Source: Patescibacteria group bacterium (GTDB lineage: Bacteria; Patescibacteriota; Microgenomatia; UBA12405; JAHJSD01). Taken from it: DNA of 39,180 nt. The notes under the pieces were generated by a model. That model did no database searches, was not told where the DNA came from, and was given only the letters and a program-made list of their open reading frames with translations. The stretch covers positions 1 through 39,180 of the forward strand of contig JAHJSD010000078.1 of assembly GCA_018830585.1 (NCBI GenBank), written 5' to 3'. The translations under genes were made by a program, and so were the position numbers. Shown piece by piece: positions 15,828 to 22,894 of this stretch; the first letter of the stretch is position 1, and each line of letters starts with the position of its first letter.

Positions 15828-16208
15828 TTAAATAAGACCGGTCAATTTTTTGTCTAAAGAGTAAAGTTTAATGCCGGTTTTTTGGGATAGATATAAGTAG
15901 CAAGAGTCATAAACGGAAATATCAAATTTCAAAGAAGTTTTTACAAGTTCTTGCAGGTTAAAATCGTAGATGTAATCAATATTATCTATTTTTTGAAAAG
16001 ATTCGATCAAACTAATTAATTTAGACTTTGGTATTCTCTTTGAGGCGAAAGCATATCTTAGGGCATTAATCACTTCCAGACTAAAAATGAACGGCTCAAC
16101 CAACAACAGTTCGCCTTCAATAAATTTCCGGAGTGTTTTTTGACAGGACTCCTCATCTGGGAGCAAAAAAGACAAGAAAAAACTGGCGTCAAAAATAGCC
16201 TGCTCCAT
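15828..16208 (-). CDS. PIN-domain ribonuclease toxin (VapC-like)
   Basis: Protein of 126 residues with the PIN fold. The first acidic residue is in IFDASFFLSFLLPDE, the second in SLEVINALRYAF, and the third and fourth in DISVYDSCYLYLSQ and LYSLDKKL. These acids bind metal for RNA cleavage in the VapC family. The gene starts 5 nt after the ribbon-helix-helix antitoxin stop, the standard antitoxin-first order. Targets in VapC relatives are tRNA or rRNA; the target here is unknown. Confidence 0.88.
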   Translation of the reverse strand: MEQAIFDASFFLSFLLPDEESCQKTLRKFIEGELLLVEPFIFSLEVINALRYAFASKRIPKSKLISLIESFQKIDNIDYIYDFNLQELVKTSLKFDISVYDSCYLYLSQKTGIKLYSLDKKLTGLI

Positions 16209-16213
16209 TGGAA

Positions 16214-16453
16214 TTAAAGTCTACCTTTTAAGATATAGCTTTCTAATTGGGCTTTGTCTATTTTTAACTTAGATTTTAATTTAGATAGATTTTCAAAAAA
16301 ACCCTTTCCGGTCTTCCTGGTTTTGATTGAAGATAGGTAGGCTCTGACGGCATCATTAACTAGTTCAGAGAGTTTTTTTTGCTTTTGTACGGCCAAAATT
16401 TTCAAGTGGTCTAAATAGTCCCGGTTTAACGAAATGGTTGTTCTTTGCAACAT
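16214..16453 (-). CDS. Ribbon-helix-helix antitoxin (VapB-like)
   Basis: 79 residues: an N-terminal RHH DNA-binding domain (TTISLNRDYLDHLKILAVQK, then KLSELVNDAVRAYL) and a C-terminal charged region (~50-79) that would wrap the toxin. CopG/Arc-type antitoxins dimerise through the first strand and repress their own operon. The promoter at 16463-16491 has two TTTGATG direct repeats between -35 and -10 that could be the operator. The toxin gene follows immediately. Confidence 0.85.
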   Translation of the reverse strand: MLQRTTISLNRDYLDHLKILAVQKQKKLSELVNDAVRAYLSSIKTRKTGKGFFENLSKLKSKLKIDKAQLESYILKGRL

Positions 16454-16462
16454 AATAATAAC

Positions 16463-16491
16463 ATTTTAGCATTTTGATGATTTGATGTCAA
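16463..16491 (-). promoter_or_regulatory. Leaderless promoter of the toxin-antitoxin operon
   Basis: On the minus strand: TTGACA (16486-16491), 17-nt spacer, TAAAAT (16463-16468), then 9 nt to the ATG. This is the best -35/-10 pair in the window. Direct repeats TTTGATGA and TTTGATG (16473-16487, plus-strand reading, 8-bp spacing) fill the spacer and may be the antitoxin operator. Confidence 0.75.
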
Positions 16492-16499
16492 GAACCTGT

Positions 16500-17389
16500 T
16501 GGCAGCTGTTTGTAGCCACGCGTAGTTAGCGCTATATGATTCGTGTTTTATTTCAAGATAGTGAAAATCCCGACGTTACGTCGGGAGAGGAATCCCCTCG
16601 CCTCCTGTCATTCTGACCCGCCCAAAGCTACGCAGTTGCTGGCGGGGAAGAATCCCCGTGAAAACAGCAATTTGCTGATCCCAAAGGGGCCGCGCCCGCC
16701 ATCGCTACCCGCCCAGAACTACGTAGCTGTTGGCGGGTTGCGGGCGGGGATTCTTCGTCATCAGAATTCCTCAGAATGACGGTGGAGAGTAAGGGATCGA
16801 GGTTCAAGATGATGGCCAGAGCAGCACAGTCATTCTGAGCGTAGCGAAGAATCCCCATGAAACCAGCAACCTGCTCTAATCCAAGGGGATCCTTCGTCGT
16901 CCCGACGTTACGTCGGGGTTAGGATAATAGGAAGGGGTGAATTTTGACCGCTCATTGATACGATCTTTGAAATGAGCGGTCATTTTAAAGCTTGGAAATT
17001 GGAATTAATTCTAAAAAACAAAACCCCTATTCAACATTGGGAACAAGAGGCCTCTTCTTCCGTCATTCTGAGCGTAGCCCCGTACCGTTCGGTACAGGGC
17101 GAAGCGAAGAATTTTACCCTGTACCCTATGTGGTGCGGGGCCCCTAATTTCCTGGCAACTTGCTTGTCTTGACGGGCCGCGCCCGCCATCGCTACCCGCT
17201 CAGAACTACGTAGCTGTTGGCGGGTTGCGGGCGGGGATCCTTCGTCATTAGAATTCCTCAGGTGCCGGCCGGAGCAGTCTCGTCATTCTGACCCTGAGGC
17301 TTTGTCGAATGGGGAAGAATCCCCTTCCCTCGTCATTCTGACCCCGCAGCGGCGGGGGAAGAATCTATCGAAGCGTAAATTTCGCGATT
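16500..17389. repeat. Repeat-rich intergenic block
   Basis: Contains two near-identical ~85-bp units (about 16688-16770 and 17174-17256) that start GGGCCGCGCCCGCCATCGC, carry a CTACGTAG-centred hairpin, and end GCGGGCGGGGAT(T/C)CTTCGTC. GTCATTCTGAGCGTAGCGAA occurs at 16829 onward. At 17062-17110 the same unit is interrupted by a GTACC/GGTAC hairpin module. Open frames here are made of repeat sequence and no gene is supported. Confidence 0.75.
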
Positions 17390-17430
17390 CACCCCCGGGG
17401 TGTCTGGAGATTTTCACCCGGGGGTGTTGG
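17390..17430. repeat. CACCCCGGGGGTG-type paired repeat
   Basis: Same paired arrangement as 15777-15818: CACCCCCGGGGTGTC, a short spacer, and CACCCGGGGGTGTTGG. Only the spacer differs. Confidence 0.6.
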
Positions 17431-17500
17431 CTTTGGGTAGGGCACAAACTTATTAGTTTTAACAGAAAACATGGGTGTTAGCCTGTGTAGTTTATCAAAA

Positions 17501-17554
17501 CCGAAGAACCCCCCTCATACCGGGCAACTTGCCTTTTAAAGAGGGTTTTTTCGG
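17501..17554 (-). terminator. Terminator-like hairpin after the minus-strand gene at 17591
   Basis: CCGAAGAACCCCCCTC (17501-17516) pairs with GAGGGTTTTTTCGG (17541-17554), with a loop of ~24 nt. On the minus strand the stem is followed by TTTTGAT. The location, 37 nt beyond the stop of the 17591-18217 gene, fits a terminator. Confidence 0.5.
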
Positions 17555-17590
17555 GACTGTTTTCTCGAAGTTTATTTTCGGATAGATTTC

Positions 17591-18217
17591 CTAATACTTT
17601 AAAATCAGGCTTGGCGATTCCAGCCGGCAGGTAATTCCGTTTAAAGATTTAATTTCCAATTGGTAATCGTTCCTGCCCGACCAGATAGTTAAGCTTTGGC
17701 TGGTTAAGTTCTCAAAAACGATCTGACTACTGGATTGTTCCGAATAGTCAACTGCCCGGAAATTCGTTTTGTCATAAATTCTGGCGTAACAGCGGCTGTT
17801 GCCGTAGTCGGCTTTTAGATTGCCGACCCAATAGACCTTAACCCCGGCCGGGTAGTCTTTCAGGTTTAAAGAAAAATCGGAACCGGGAATTACCGTCCAG
17901 CTTCTCTCAGTGGTGTTGCCTCCGGCTCCCAGAGACTGATAACTGACCGTTTTATTGGAACTGATTCGGCTTTTGTTCAAACTATGTAAAGCCGCGTTAA
18001 TTTTCCGATCGATTAATTCCTGGCAGACCAAAGGACAGCTGCCGGTTTCGGTGGTCGAGGATAAAACTTTAGATTGGTTTTTTCTGCCCGCCAAAAGATA
18101 GCTAAAATAGAGGAAGTTTTCCGCCAAAAACAAAAATAAAAGAAAAATTAAGACCTTGTTTTTAAACAATGGACCATTCGGCCTTTTGCTTTTAAGCAAT
18201 TTGTGGGTAGTGATCAT
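17591..18217 (-). CDS. Membrane-anchored extracytoplasmic protein, unknown function
   Basis: A 208-residue protein with one N-terminal signal anchor (VLIFLLFLFLAENFLYFSYLLAG) after a basic segment. A short helical region includes CPLVCQELIDRKI. A beta-sandwich-like domain (~90-208) includes YQSLGAGGNTTERSWTVIPG, LNLKDYPAGVKVYWVG, and CYARIYDKTNFRAVDYSEQS, reminiscent of jelly-roll modules in surface proteins of CPR bacteria. Four cysteines lie outside the membrane and could pair. No catalytic motif is visible. It stands alone between a terminator-like hairpin and a divergent membrane-protein gene. Surface attachment is a guess. Confidence 0.7.
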   Translation of the reverse strand: MITTHKLLKSKRPNGPLFKNKVLIFLLFLFLAENFLYFSYLLAGRKNQSKVLSSTTETGSCPLVCQELIDRKINAALHSLNKSRISSNKTVSYQSLGAGGNTTERSWTVIPGSDFSLNLKDYPAGVKVYWVGNLKADYGNSRCYARIYDKTNFRAVDYSEQSSSQIVFENLTSQSLTIWSGRNDYQLEIKSLNGITCRLESPSLILKY

Positions 18218-18315
18218 TCGGTTTCTTCCAAAAGCGGACTAATTCATTTTACATCAATTAACCGGGCCAGATCAATCCAGACTGTTTTGCGAAAAAACAG
18301 TTCTGAGTAAATTTC

Positions 18316-18324
18316 TGGTAAAAT
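18316..18324 (+). promoter_or_regulatory. Extended -10 promoter, leaderless
   Basis: TGGTAAAAT (TG-N-TAAAAT), with the GTG start codon 7 nt downstream at 18332. Confidence 0.5.
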
Positions 18325-18331
18325 AGTCTTA

Positions 18332-18760
18332 GTGGCAAAAAAGCGTGTGATACCGATAGTCCTTTTTGGTTTGACAGCTTCCTTCTTGGTTGTTTTGACC
18401 AGCTTCTTTTTTCCTGCTTTTAGGCAATTAATTCAAGGAACCGCCTTTATGGTTATTTTAATCTTAATTTTTCTTTTAGGACTATTGTTGCTTTTTTTGG
18501 TTTTAAGGCAAAAAGTAAAGCAACCTCTTCGAAAGTTCTTGCTTTTAACCAGTATTGGCGCGGTTGGCTTTTTCGGAGGCGCTTTTTTACATAATTTCTT
18601 TTACGGTCTTGGTGTTTTATTTAACAACATTCCGGTTTTGGGCTTTTTAATGGAGCTTCTGCATGTTGCCTTTTTTCTTATTTCCATTCTGGTTTCTCCG
18701 GTCATTTTTTTGATAGGCCTGATCGGTAGTTTGATAATTTTCTTAAGAAAGAAGGTTTAA
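18332..18760 (+). CDS. Small integral membrane protein, four helices
   Basis: A 142-residue hydrophobic protein with transmembrane segments near 7-28, 37-60, 71-90 and 105-138; the last may be one long or two short helices. A Lys/Arg-rich loop (RQKVKQPLRKF) lies between helices two and three, suggesting that loop is cytoplasmic. No family recognised. It starts with GTG 7 nt after an extended -10. Short coupled reading frames and an exported-protein gene follow, so it may head a small operon. Confidence 0.7.
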   Translation: MAKKRVIPIVLFGLTASFLVVLTSFFFPAFRQLIQGTAFMVILILIFLLGLLLLFLVLRQKVKQPLRKFLLLTSIGAVGFFGGAFLHNFFYGLGVLFNNIPVLGFLMELLHVAFFLISILVSPVIFLIGLIGSLIIFLRKKV

Positions 18761-18763
18761 AAT

Positions 18764-18856
18764 ATGTTATCCTTTGCCTTCGCTTGGTTGAGGGAGTGGT
18801 ATCTGGGCCATTCATTTCCCAGAATCTGGATAATTCAGACCTGCTTTAGAATATGA
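18764..18856 (+). CDS. Possible 30-residue coupled small ORF
   Basis: ATG 18764 lies 3 nt after the stop of the membrane-protein gene, and the TGA overlaps the next ATG (ATGA at 18853). The product (MLSFAFAWLREWYLGHSFPR...) is aromatic-rich. No ribosome-binding site is seen. It is reported only because of the overlapping start-stop chain and could be chance. Confidence 0.25.
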   Translation: MLSFAFAWLREWYLGHSFPRIWIIQTCFRI

Positions 18857-18975
18857 AAATTTCGGAGGAAATCGGTAATTGGCAAGGGAAACCGAAAGAG
18901 TTAGTTATTTTTCTGTCAGGGAAAATCTTAAAGGATAAGGGATCAATTTCCGAATTGGCAAGGAGGGAAAGATGA
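18853..18975 (+). CDS. Small protein, 40 residues
   Basis: Begins at ATG 18853 and ends with TGA overlapping the ATG of the next gene (ATGA at 18972-18975). The product begins MKISEEIGNWQGKPKELVIF and ends SELARRER: a charged, amphipathic, probably helical protein. Codon use and composition look genuine. The stretch WQGKPKELVIFLSGKILKD looks like part of a longer helical-repeat protein, so it could be a relic. The overlap suggests translational coupling with the secreted protein. Confidence 0.45.
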   Translation: MKISEEIGNWQGKPKELVIFLSGKILKDKGSISELARRER

Positions 18976-19640
18976 AGAAAAAATTTTTAATTTTTTTGGC
19001 TTTGGCGGTCTCGGCAGTGGCGGCGGTTTTCTGGCTTTTTTCGAAACCTTTGCCCGAGGTTGAGGATAAAGAGGATCAAGGCACTGAAATTACCATACCG
19101 GTTGAAGTGACTATTGTTGAAAAACGAGACGAACAGATAGTCGGCGGCGACAAAGATGAACATGGTTGTATCGGTTCTGCCGGATATGCTTGGTGTCAGG
19201 CCAAGGAAAAATGCATTCGTGAGTGGGAGGAGCCCTGTGATAATGAAGAAGTTTTTGATCTGTTTAGTCGGATGAAAGACTCGCTTTCGGAAAGCTTTTC
19301 CGGTATTGCCAAAGTAGATTTTAACTGGAATGTTGAAGGAGAGAAAGAGGGTAAAGCGGTCAAAACGGAGATTTTGCCTGTTTCCGGCGAGGGGATTAGC
19401 GCCACCGAAATTGCCAGTGGAAAAATATCAGAGATCGAAAGTTTTTTGAAAGATAACGGCTTTTCCGTTGATGTTTATAATGTCAGCGCCGGCACTATCG
19501 GTTCGGCTGCCGGATATCAAAAGGGAAAAACCGTTTGTCTGATCACTGAAGCCCTTTCCGGTTTTAATCCGGAAGAATCAATGATACCGACAATAACAGG
19601 CAAGAGCGATATTAAAGTCAGTTGTGGACGGTTGCAATAA
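18972..19640 (+). CDS. Secreted or anchored protein with DxHGC...WExPC motif, paralogue 1
   Basis: 222 residues with an N-terminal signal anchor (FLIFLALAVSAVAAVFWLF), then an acidic linker. A short cysteine module, DEHGCIGSAGYAWCQAKEKC and on to EEPC (~59-85), has four cysteines that would form two disulfides or bind metal. The C-terminal ~130 residues are alpha/beta and unrecognised, with two further cysteines. GGAGGGAAAG lies just before the ATG. A paralogue with the same module and layout is at 22010-22600. Both may be extracytoplasmic binding or inhibitor-like proteins; no function is assigned. Confidence 0.75.
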   Translation: MKKKFLIFLALAVSAVAAVFWLFSKPLPEVEDKEDQGTEITIPVEVTIVEKRDEQIVGGDKDEHGCIGSAGYAWCQAKEKCIREWEEPCDNEEVFDLFSRMKDSLSESFSGIAKVDFNWNVEGEKEGKAVKTEILPVSGEGISATEIASGKISEIESFLKDNGFSVDVYNVSAGTIGSAAGYQKGKTVCLITEALSGFNPEESMIPTITGKSDIKVSCGRLQ

Positions 19641-19660
19641 TTTTTTGCTAAACTGCTTTT

Positions 19661-19987
19661 ATGTTCGGTAAAAAAGAAGAAACATCTCTGCCGGTGATTG
19701 GTTTTCTGCAAGCGGCTGGATTAGTTGCTTATTGCGGCCTGGTTGCTTTGCTTTTCTGGCAGGGTGAACACTGGTTTGGCAAAGTGGCTAACTTCTTAGG
19801 ACCGTTATTGTTCTTAACTCTTTTTATTGTCTCAGCCCTGATTTGCGCCTTGATAGCTTTGGGCTACCCGGTGATTCTGTTTTGGGAGAAGAAGAAAAAA
19901 ACGGAAGCGGTTCATTTGATCGCCTTCACCGCTGGCTGGTTAGTCTGTTTTGTTTTTGTCTTTATCCTGCTGACCCTGCTTTTTTGA
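19661..19987 (+). CDS. Small integral membrane protein, three helices
   Basis: 108 residues, with transmembrane segments near 12-34, 43-72 and 85-108, and a Lys-rich loop (EKKKKTEAVH) before the third that suggests a cytoplasmic loop. A TGCTAAACT extended -10 lies 6 nt before the ATG, consistent with leaderless transcription. No family recognised. It follows the secreted-protein gene on the same strand with its own promoter. Confidence 0.65.
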   Translation: MFGKKEETSLPVIGFLQAAGLVAYCGLVALLFWQGEHWFGKVANFLGPLLFLTLFIVSALICALIALGYPVILFWEKKKKTEAVHLIAFTAGWLVCFVFVFILLTLLF

Positions 19988-20003
19988 AGAAGCCCCTTTT
20001 TTG

Positions 20004-20012
20004 TGCTATAAT
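20004..20012 (+). promoter_or_regulatory. Extended -10 promoter with a leader
   Basis: TGCTATAAT; the ATG at 20061 is ~48 nt downstream behind AAGGAGGAGAG. This contrasts with the leaderless promoters elsewhere in the window. Confidence 0.55.
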
Positions 20013-20060
20013 GTCCTATTGCATACTCTGTTTAATGTTTGCGATTAAGGAGGAGAGTAA

Positions 20061-20418
20061 ATGGCGAATTTTATAAAAATTGAGAGGAGTGCTTTAGGAG
20101 GCCGACCCCAGACTACTGTTATTTTGATGGGGAAATGGTCGCCCGTATGCTGCGGTGGGTGTAGTACGTTCCGTAGACGGATCGTGCGATGAGCTCGTTG
20201 AACATAGAAGGATGATTGGTAGCGGAGATAGTCGGCAGCTTGCTCACTCAGGGGATTGTTCTATCATAGAGGGTCCTTGTTGTTACGACACTCATACTTT
20301 ACCTGGACCACCCAAAAGCTTTCGAGATGCGGTGGGGGTAGCGACAGAAAGATTGAGACAAATGCACCCGACTCTTGTAGCGCCCAGAAGGAGAAGAAGG
20401 TCATCGGGTAACGGATAA
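20061..20418 (+). pseudogene. Small cysteine-containing gene, probably frameshifted
   Basis: A strong ribosome-binding site (AAGGAGGAGAG) precedes ATG 20061, but that frame ends after 43 residues (20192). A second frame, open from 20155 to 20418, gives a protein-like 87-residue sequence (RSVDGSCDELVEHRRMIGS, CCYDTHTLPGPPKSFRDA, then a basic tail RRRRRSSGNG). The third frame reads YFDGEMVARMLRWV just before the overlap. The parts probably belong to one gene broken by one or two indels, but overlapping separate genes cannot be excluded. No homologue recognised. Confidence 0.4.
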
Positions 20419-20524
20419 CCTCCGCTAACGACAATTGGTGTTTGGCAGTGACTGCTTTGAAAGAGTTTAAAAACTTTGAGTTTACCCTTCCGGAACTATT
20501 TTAGTTATCTATCATCTTTGAATT

Positions 20525-20770
20525 ATGGGAAATAGGGTCGGGATTTGCCCGAACCAAAAGGAATCTCTCGGTTGTGATTCTCGAGGCAGTGTTTGTCCGC
20601 GTTTGGTATCTGTACCTGTCTGGGCTGGCCAGGAGGGCAAGAGCGATTGTGTTCGGCTAACAGCGCGTTGTTCTTTGACCAGTGCCGAACTTAGGGCCGG
20701 AATAGATTACTCCGAGGCAAAACTTCCTCCTGTAAAAAGAGATGTAAAACCGTCAATCTTCCCCGGTTGA
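20525..20770 (+). CDS. Hypothetical cysteine-rich small protein
   Basis: 81 residues with five cysteines (VGICPNQKESLGC, SVCPRL, SDCVRLTARC) and no signal peptide or membrane segment. No good ribosome-binding site is seen; a TATCAT box lies ~12 nt before the ATG. The sequence does not match the dispersed repeats, which slightly favours a real gene. It may be a zinc-binding protein or a chance frame. Confidence 0.35.
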   Translation: MGNRVGICPNQKESLGCDSRGSVCPRLVSVPVWAGQEGKSDCVRLTARCSLTSAELRAGIDYSEAKLPPVKRDVKPSIFPG

Positions 20771-20854
20771 TAAGGTATCTTGTTTTATTTCTATTTTTGA
20801 CGACTTTCTTCGCTGTTTCTTTCATAAAAAGAGTCATTTTTTCTCTTATTTTGG

Positions 20855-21008
20855 TCCGCCTTCGCGAAAATCCCGAAGGGATCCCTTCGGGGCCCGAGGC
20901 TTTTCAAGCCTCGGATGGATAGCGAGCCTGAGTGTAAATGTTGTTTTCGCTTCCACCTTCGCTAAGGCTTCGGTGGACAGGTCGGCGCCTGCCTGCCGGC
21001 AGGCAGGG
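20855..21008. repeat. Composite repeat block
   Basis: Starts with the TCCGCCTTCGCGAAAATCCC palindrome unit (compare 9532 and 32467) and continues through a GGGGCCCGAGGC hairpin. It ends in CCTGCCTGCCGGCAGGCAGG (20989-21008). The unit TCGAAGCC-type and CTTCGGTGGACAGG sequence in between belongs to the same style of GC-rich dispersed DNA. No gene is supported. Confidence 0.6.
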
Positions 21009-21098
21009 ATTTCAGCTTTTGAACGGAAGAAACGTTTGTCTATCATACGAAGAATCCGAGGCCTGTTAGACCTCGGAGCTTCAATAAAATATGCTGAT

Positions 21099-21338
21099 AT
21101 GTCAAAATGGCGGGGAGAGTTGGCTAAACTGAATCTTAGGCGTTGCTGCTGCGGCAGAGTTTGGGTGCCGCCAGGACAGGCGGCAAAAGTACCTGGGACC
21201 GGGTCCGGTTGGTATTCAAGTTTTCAGGAAGCAAGAAATTCTTTTGAACGAACTCCGGGCTACGATCCGGTGTTGAGAGTTTCAGGTAGCAGGCGGGGTA
21301 GAATAACTTGTCCTGAGTGCAGAGAACGACCCCGGTAG
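21099..21338 (+). CDS. Putative zinc-ribbon small protein
   Basis: 79 residues: a basic N-terminus (MSKWRGELAKLNLRR), CCCGRVW near 17-23, and a distal CPEC near 72-75, so the cysteine pairs could bind one zinc. The ATG lies 8 nt after TAAAAT (21085-21090). An upstream in-frame GTG (20973) falls inside repeat DNA and was rejected. A CCGAGG/CCTCGG hairpin at 21056-21077 precedes the promoter. Function unknown. Confidence 0.5.
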   Translation: MSKWRGELAKLNLRRCCCGRVWVPPGQAAKVPGTGSGWYSSFQEARNSFERTPGYDPVLRVSGSRRGRITCPECRERPR

Positions 21339-21430
21339 TTATTTGAAGTTAGCTCTTTCTGAGAAGATAGTTCTTGCTGTATGAATTTCTACTTGTTCAA
21401 AAAATAAATACAGCTCCACCTTTACCTTCC

Positions 21431-21466
21431 TTACATTTAACTCCGCGATCGCGGGGTTAAATGTAA
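21431..21466 (+). terminator. 36-nt perfect RNA hairpin, probable terminator
   Basis: TTACATTTAAC and GTTAAATGTAA enclose CCGCGATCGCGG; the only non-Watson-Crick position can form a U-G pair. ACCCCGGCCTTTTT follows. It lies ~95 nt after the zinc-ribbon gene and before the transporter promoter. Confidence 0.6.
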
Positions 21467-21485
21467 ACCCCGGCCTTTTTAAAAC

Positions 21486-21494
21486 TGCTAAAAT
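21486..21494 (+). promoter_or_regulatory. Extended -10 promoter, leaderless
   Basis: TGCTAAAAT, with the ATG 6 nt downstream at 21501. Confidence 0.55.
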
Positions 21495-21500
21495 ATTTTA

Positions 21501-21974
21501 ATGAAAACCTCCTTTAAAACCGGCTTCAGCTTTGGTTTAACTTCGGCAGTAATTACTACTTTGGGTCTAATCGTCGGTTTGGATGCCGGTACCCATTCCA
21601 AACTGGCGGTAGTCGGTGGCATTTTAACTATCGCCGTTGCCGACGCCTTTTCCGACGCTTTGGGAATCCATATTTCCGAAGAATCCAAAGACGGAAACAG
21701 CCAAAGTGAAATCTGGGAGTCAACAATCTCGACCTTTTTGGCCAAATTTATTTTCGCTCTCACCTTTGTCGCTCCGGTTCTTCTGTTCAATTCTTCTTTG
21801 GCGGTTTTAGTCGATGTCGTTTGGGGTTTTTTGCTTTTGGCGGTGGTTAGCTTTTTAGTGGCAAAAGAGCAGGGGAGAAACTCCCAGAAAGCAATAATGG
21901 AACACCTGGCTATTGCCTTTTTGGTTGTTGTCAGTCGCGGGGTTGGTTATGGGGTAGCCCGTCTTTTGTCGTGA
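21501..21974 (+). CDS. VIT1/CCC1-family membrane protein
   Basis: Integral membrane protein of 157 residues with about five helices. The N-terminal half (FGLTSAVITTLGLIVGLDAGT and ILTIAVADAFSDALGIHISEES) matches the VIT1/CCC1 (DUF125) family, including the conserved acidic ADAFSDALG helix and the following charged loop. Larger family members export Fe(II) or Mn(II) from the cytosol. This version is short and lacks the long cytoplasmic metal-binding domain of plant VIT, so transport is inferred by family only. The start is set by a TGCTAAAAT box 6 nt upstream. Confidence 0.75.
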   Translation: MKTSFKTGFSFGLTSAVITTLGLIVGLDAGTHSKLAVVGGILTIAVADAFSDALGIHISEESKDGNSQSEIWESTISTFLAKFIFALTFVAPVLLFNSSLAVLVDVVWGFLLLAVVSFLVAKEQGRNSQKAIMEHLAIAFLVVVSRGVGYGVARLLS

Positions 21975-22009
21975 TTTTGAATTAACGCCAATTAGTGTAA
22001 AATGAAAAT

Positions 22010-22600
22010 ATGAAAGGACGATTACAAAAAAACAATTTCTTAATTTTGCTTTTGGCGATAGTTGTCATTTGCGGAGCAGCCTATTTTTTGGTTAGTTTTA
22101 GTTTAAAGAAAAATGGCAGTAAAGAAGCTGATTTAGACCAGCACGGCTGTAATTTGACCGCCGGTTATCGCTGGTGCGAACCGGAGCAAAGATGTTTGGG
22201 TGGGTGGGAAGATCCTTGTGGAGAGGGAACTGCCTCCGCCCCGACCGTGTTGGAGAAAGAAATGGTTTTGGAAAAAATAGAAAAAGAGTTGGGCTTTTTG
22301 ATTGAAAGTAAAAAACAGTTTTCGGTTAAATGGCGTGTTTTGGAGGAGATAATTTCATTTGACGGTCAGGGTTACCAATATGCCGGCAAAGCAGAAGATG
22401 TCTTAGTTAAGTTTAATCAAATAGACGGGATTTTAAGAAGCGAAAACTTTACCAAAAAAACGGTTGATTACGATCGCGACCTTGGGGCGATCGATTATTT
22501 TGCTTATAAAAGCGCGGCTACAATTTGTAATCTGAGGACTTTTAAAGTCGGGTCCGAAGATCCGGGCAAACTGGAAATACTTTGCGCGCTTACCAATTAG
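22010..22600 (+). CDS. Secreted or anchored protein with DxHGC...WExPC motif, paralogue 2
   Basis: 196 residues: a basic start, a signal anchor (FLILLLAIVVICGAAYFLVSF), then the cysteine module DQHGCNLTAGYRWCEPEQRC through WEDPC (~44-70). It aligns residue for residue with the module of the 18972 gene (D-x-HGC-x4-AGY-x-WC-x5-C-x3-WE-x-PC). The C-terminal region differs in detail but has the same size and alpha/beta look, with two late cysteines. TAAAAT lies 6 nt before the ATG. The pair looks like an old duplication inside this locus. Confidence 0.75.
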   Translation: MKGRLQKNNFLILLLAIVVICGAAYFLVSFSLKKNGSKEADLDQHGCNLTAGYRWCEPEQRCLGGWEDPCGEGTASAPTVLEKEMVLEKIEKELGFLIESKKQFSVKWRVLEEIISFDGQGYQYAGKAEDVLVKFNQIDGILRSENFTKKTVDYDRDLGAIDYFAYKSAATICNLRTFKVGSEDPGKLEILCALTN

Positions 22601-22880
22601 AGATTTTTTCGGGAAGAAAAAACAGCTTATCCTTCGAGCCTTTCGGTAAACTCAGGGTAAACTTGTGTCGAGAAGGATTTGTCCAGAGGCAGTTCTCGAT
22701 AAACTCGAACAATAAACGTGAAAAGGCTTGTCTTCGACAGGCCTTCGGTCCCGAGTCATTCGATAGTGAGCTCATGACAGTCGAACTGCTCAAACCGAGG
22801 GGTTCGAACGGTAATGATTCCTTATCCTTTGAGTCTTTTGAGATTTTTTTAATATTCAAATTTATTTGTTATTTTTTTAA
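22601..22880. repeat. Intergenic region with hairpin repeats
   Basis: Contains an AAGGCTTGTCTTCGACAGGCCTT hairpin-type unit near 22720-22745 and fragments such as CCTTCGAGCCTTTCGGTAAA and CTCGATAAACTCGAACAATA of repeat character. The open frames on both strands are not protein-like. The last ~50 bp are AT-rich and probably hold the promoter of the cupin gene. Confidence 0.5.
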
Positions 22881-22894
22881 AAAAGGAGGAAAAA

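Noticed and set aside
16543..17172. Open frames of 66-78 codons in the repeat block
   Set aside because: They read through repeat units, lack ribosome-binding sites, and the same units occur elsewhere in other frames.
15777..17430. CRISPR array
   Set aside because: The repeated CACCCCGGGGGTG units are palindromic, irregularly spaced, and have no unique spacers of regular length; no cas genes are present.
20100..20420. Structured non-coding RNA or tRNA
   Set aside because: No cloverleaf, T-loop (GGTTCGAATCC) or CCA end could be drawn here or in other gaps.
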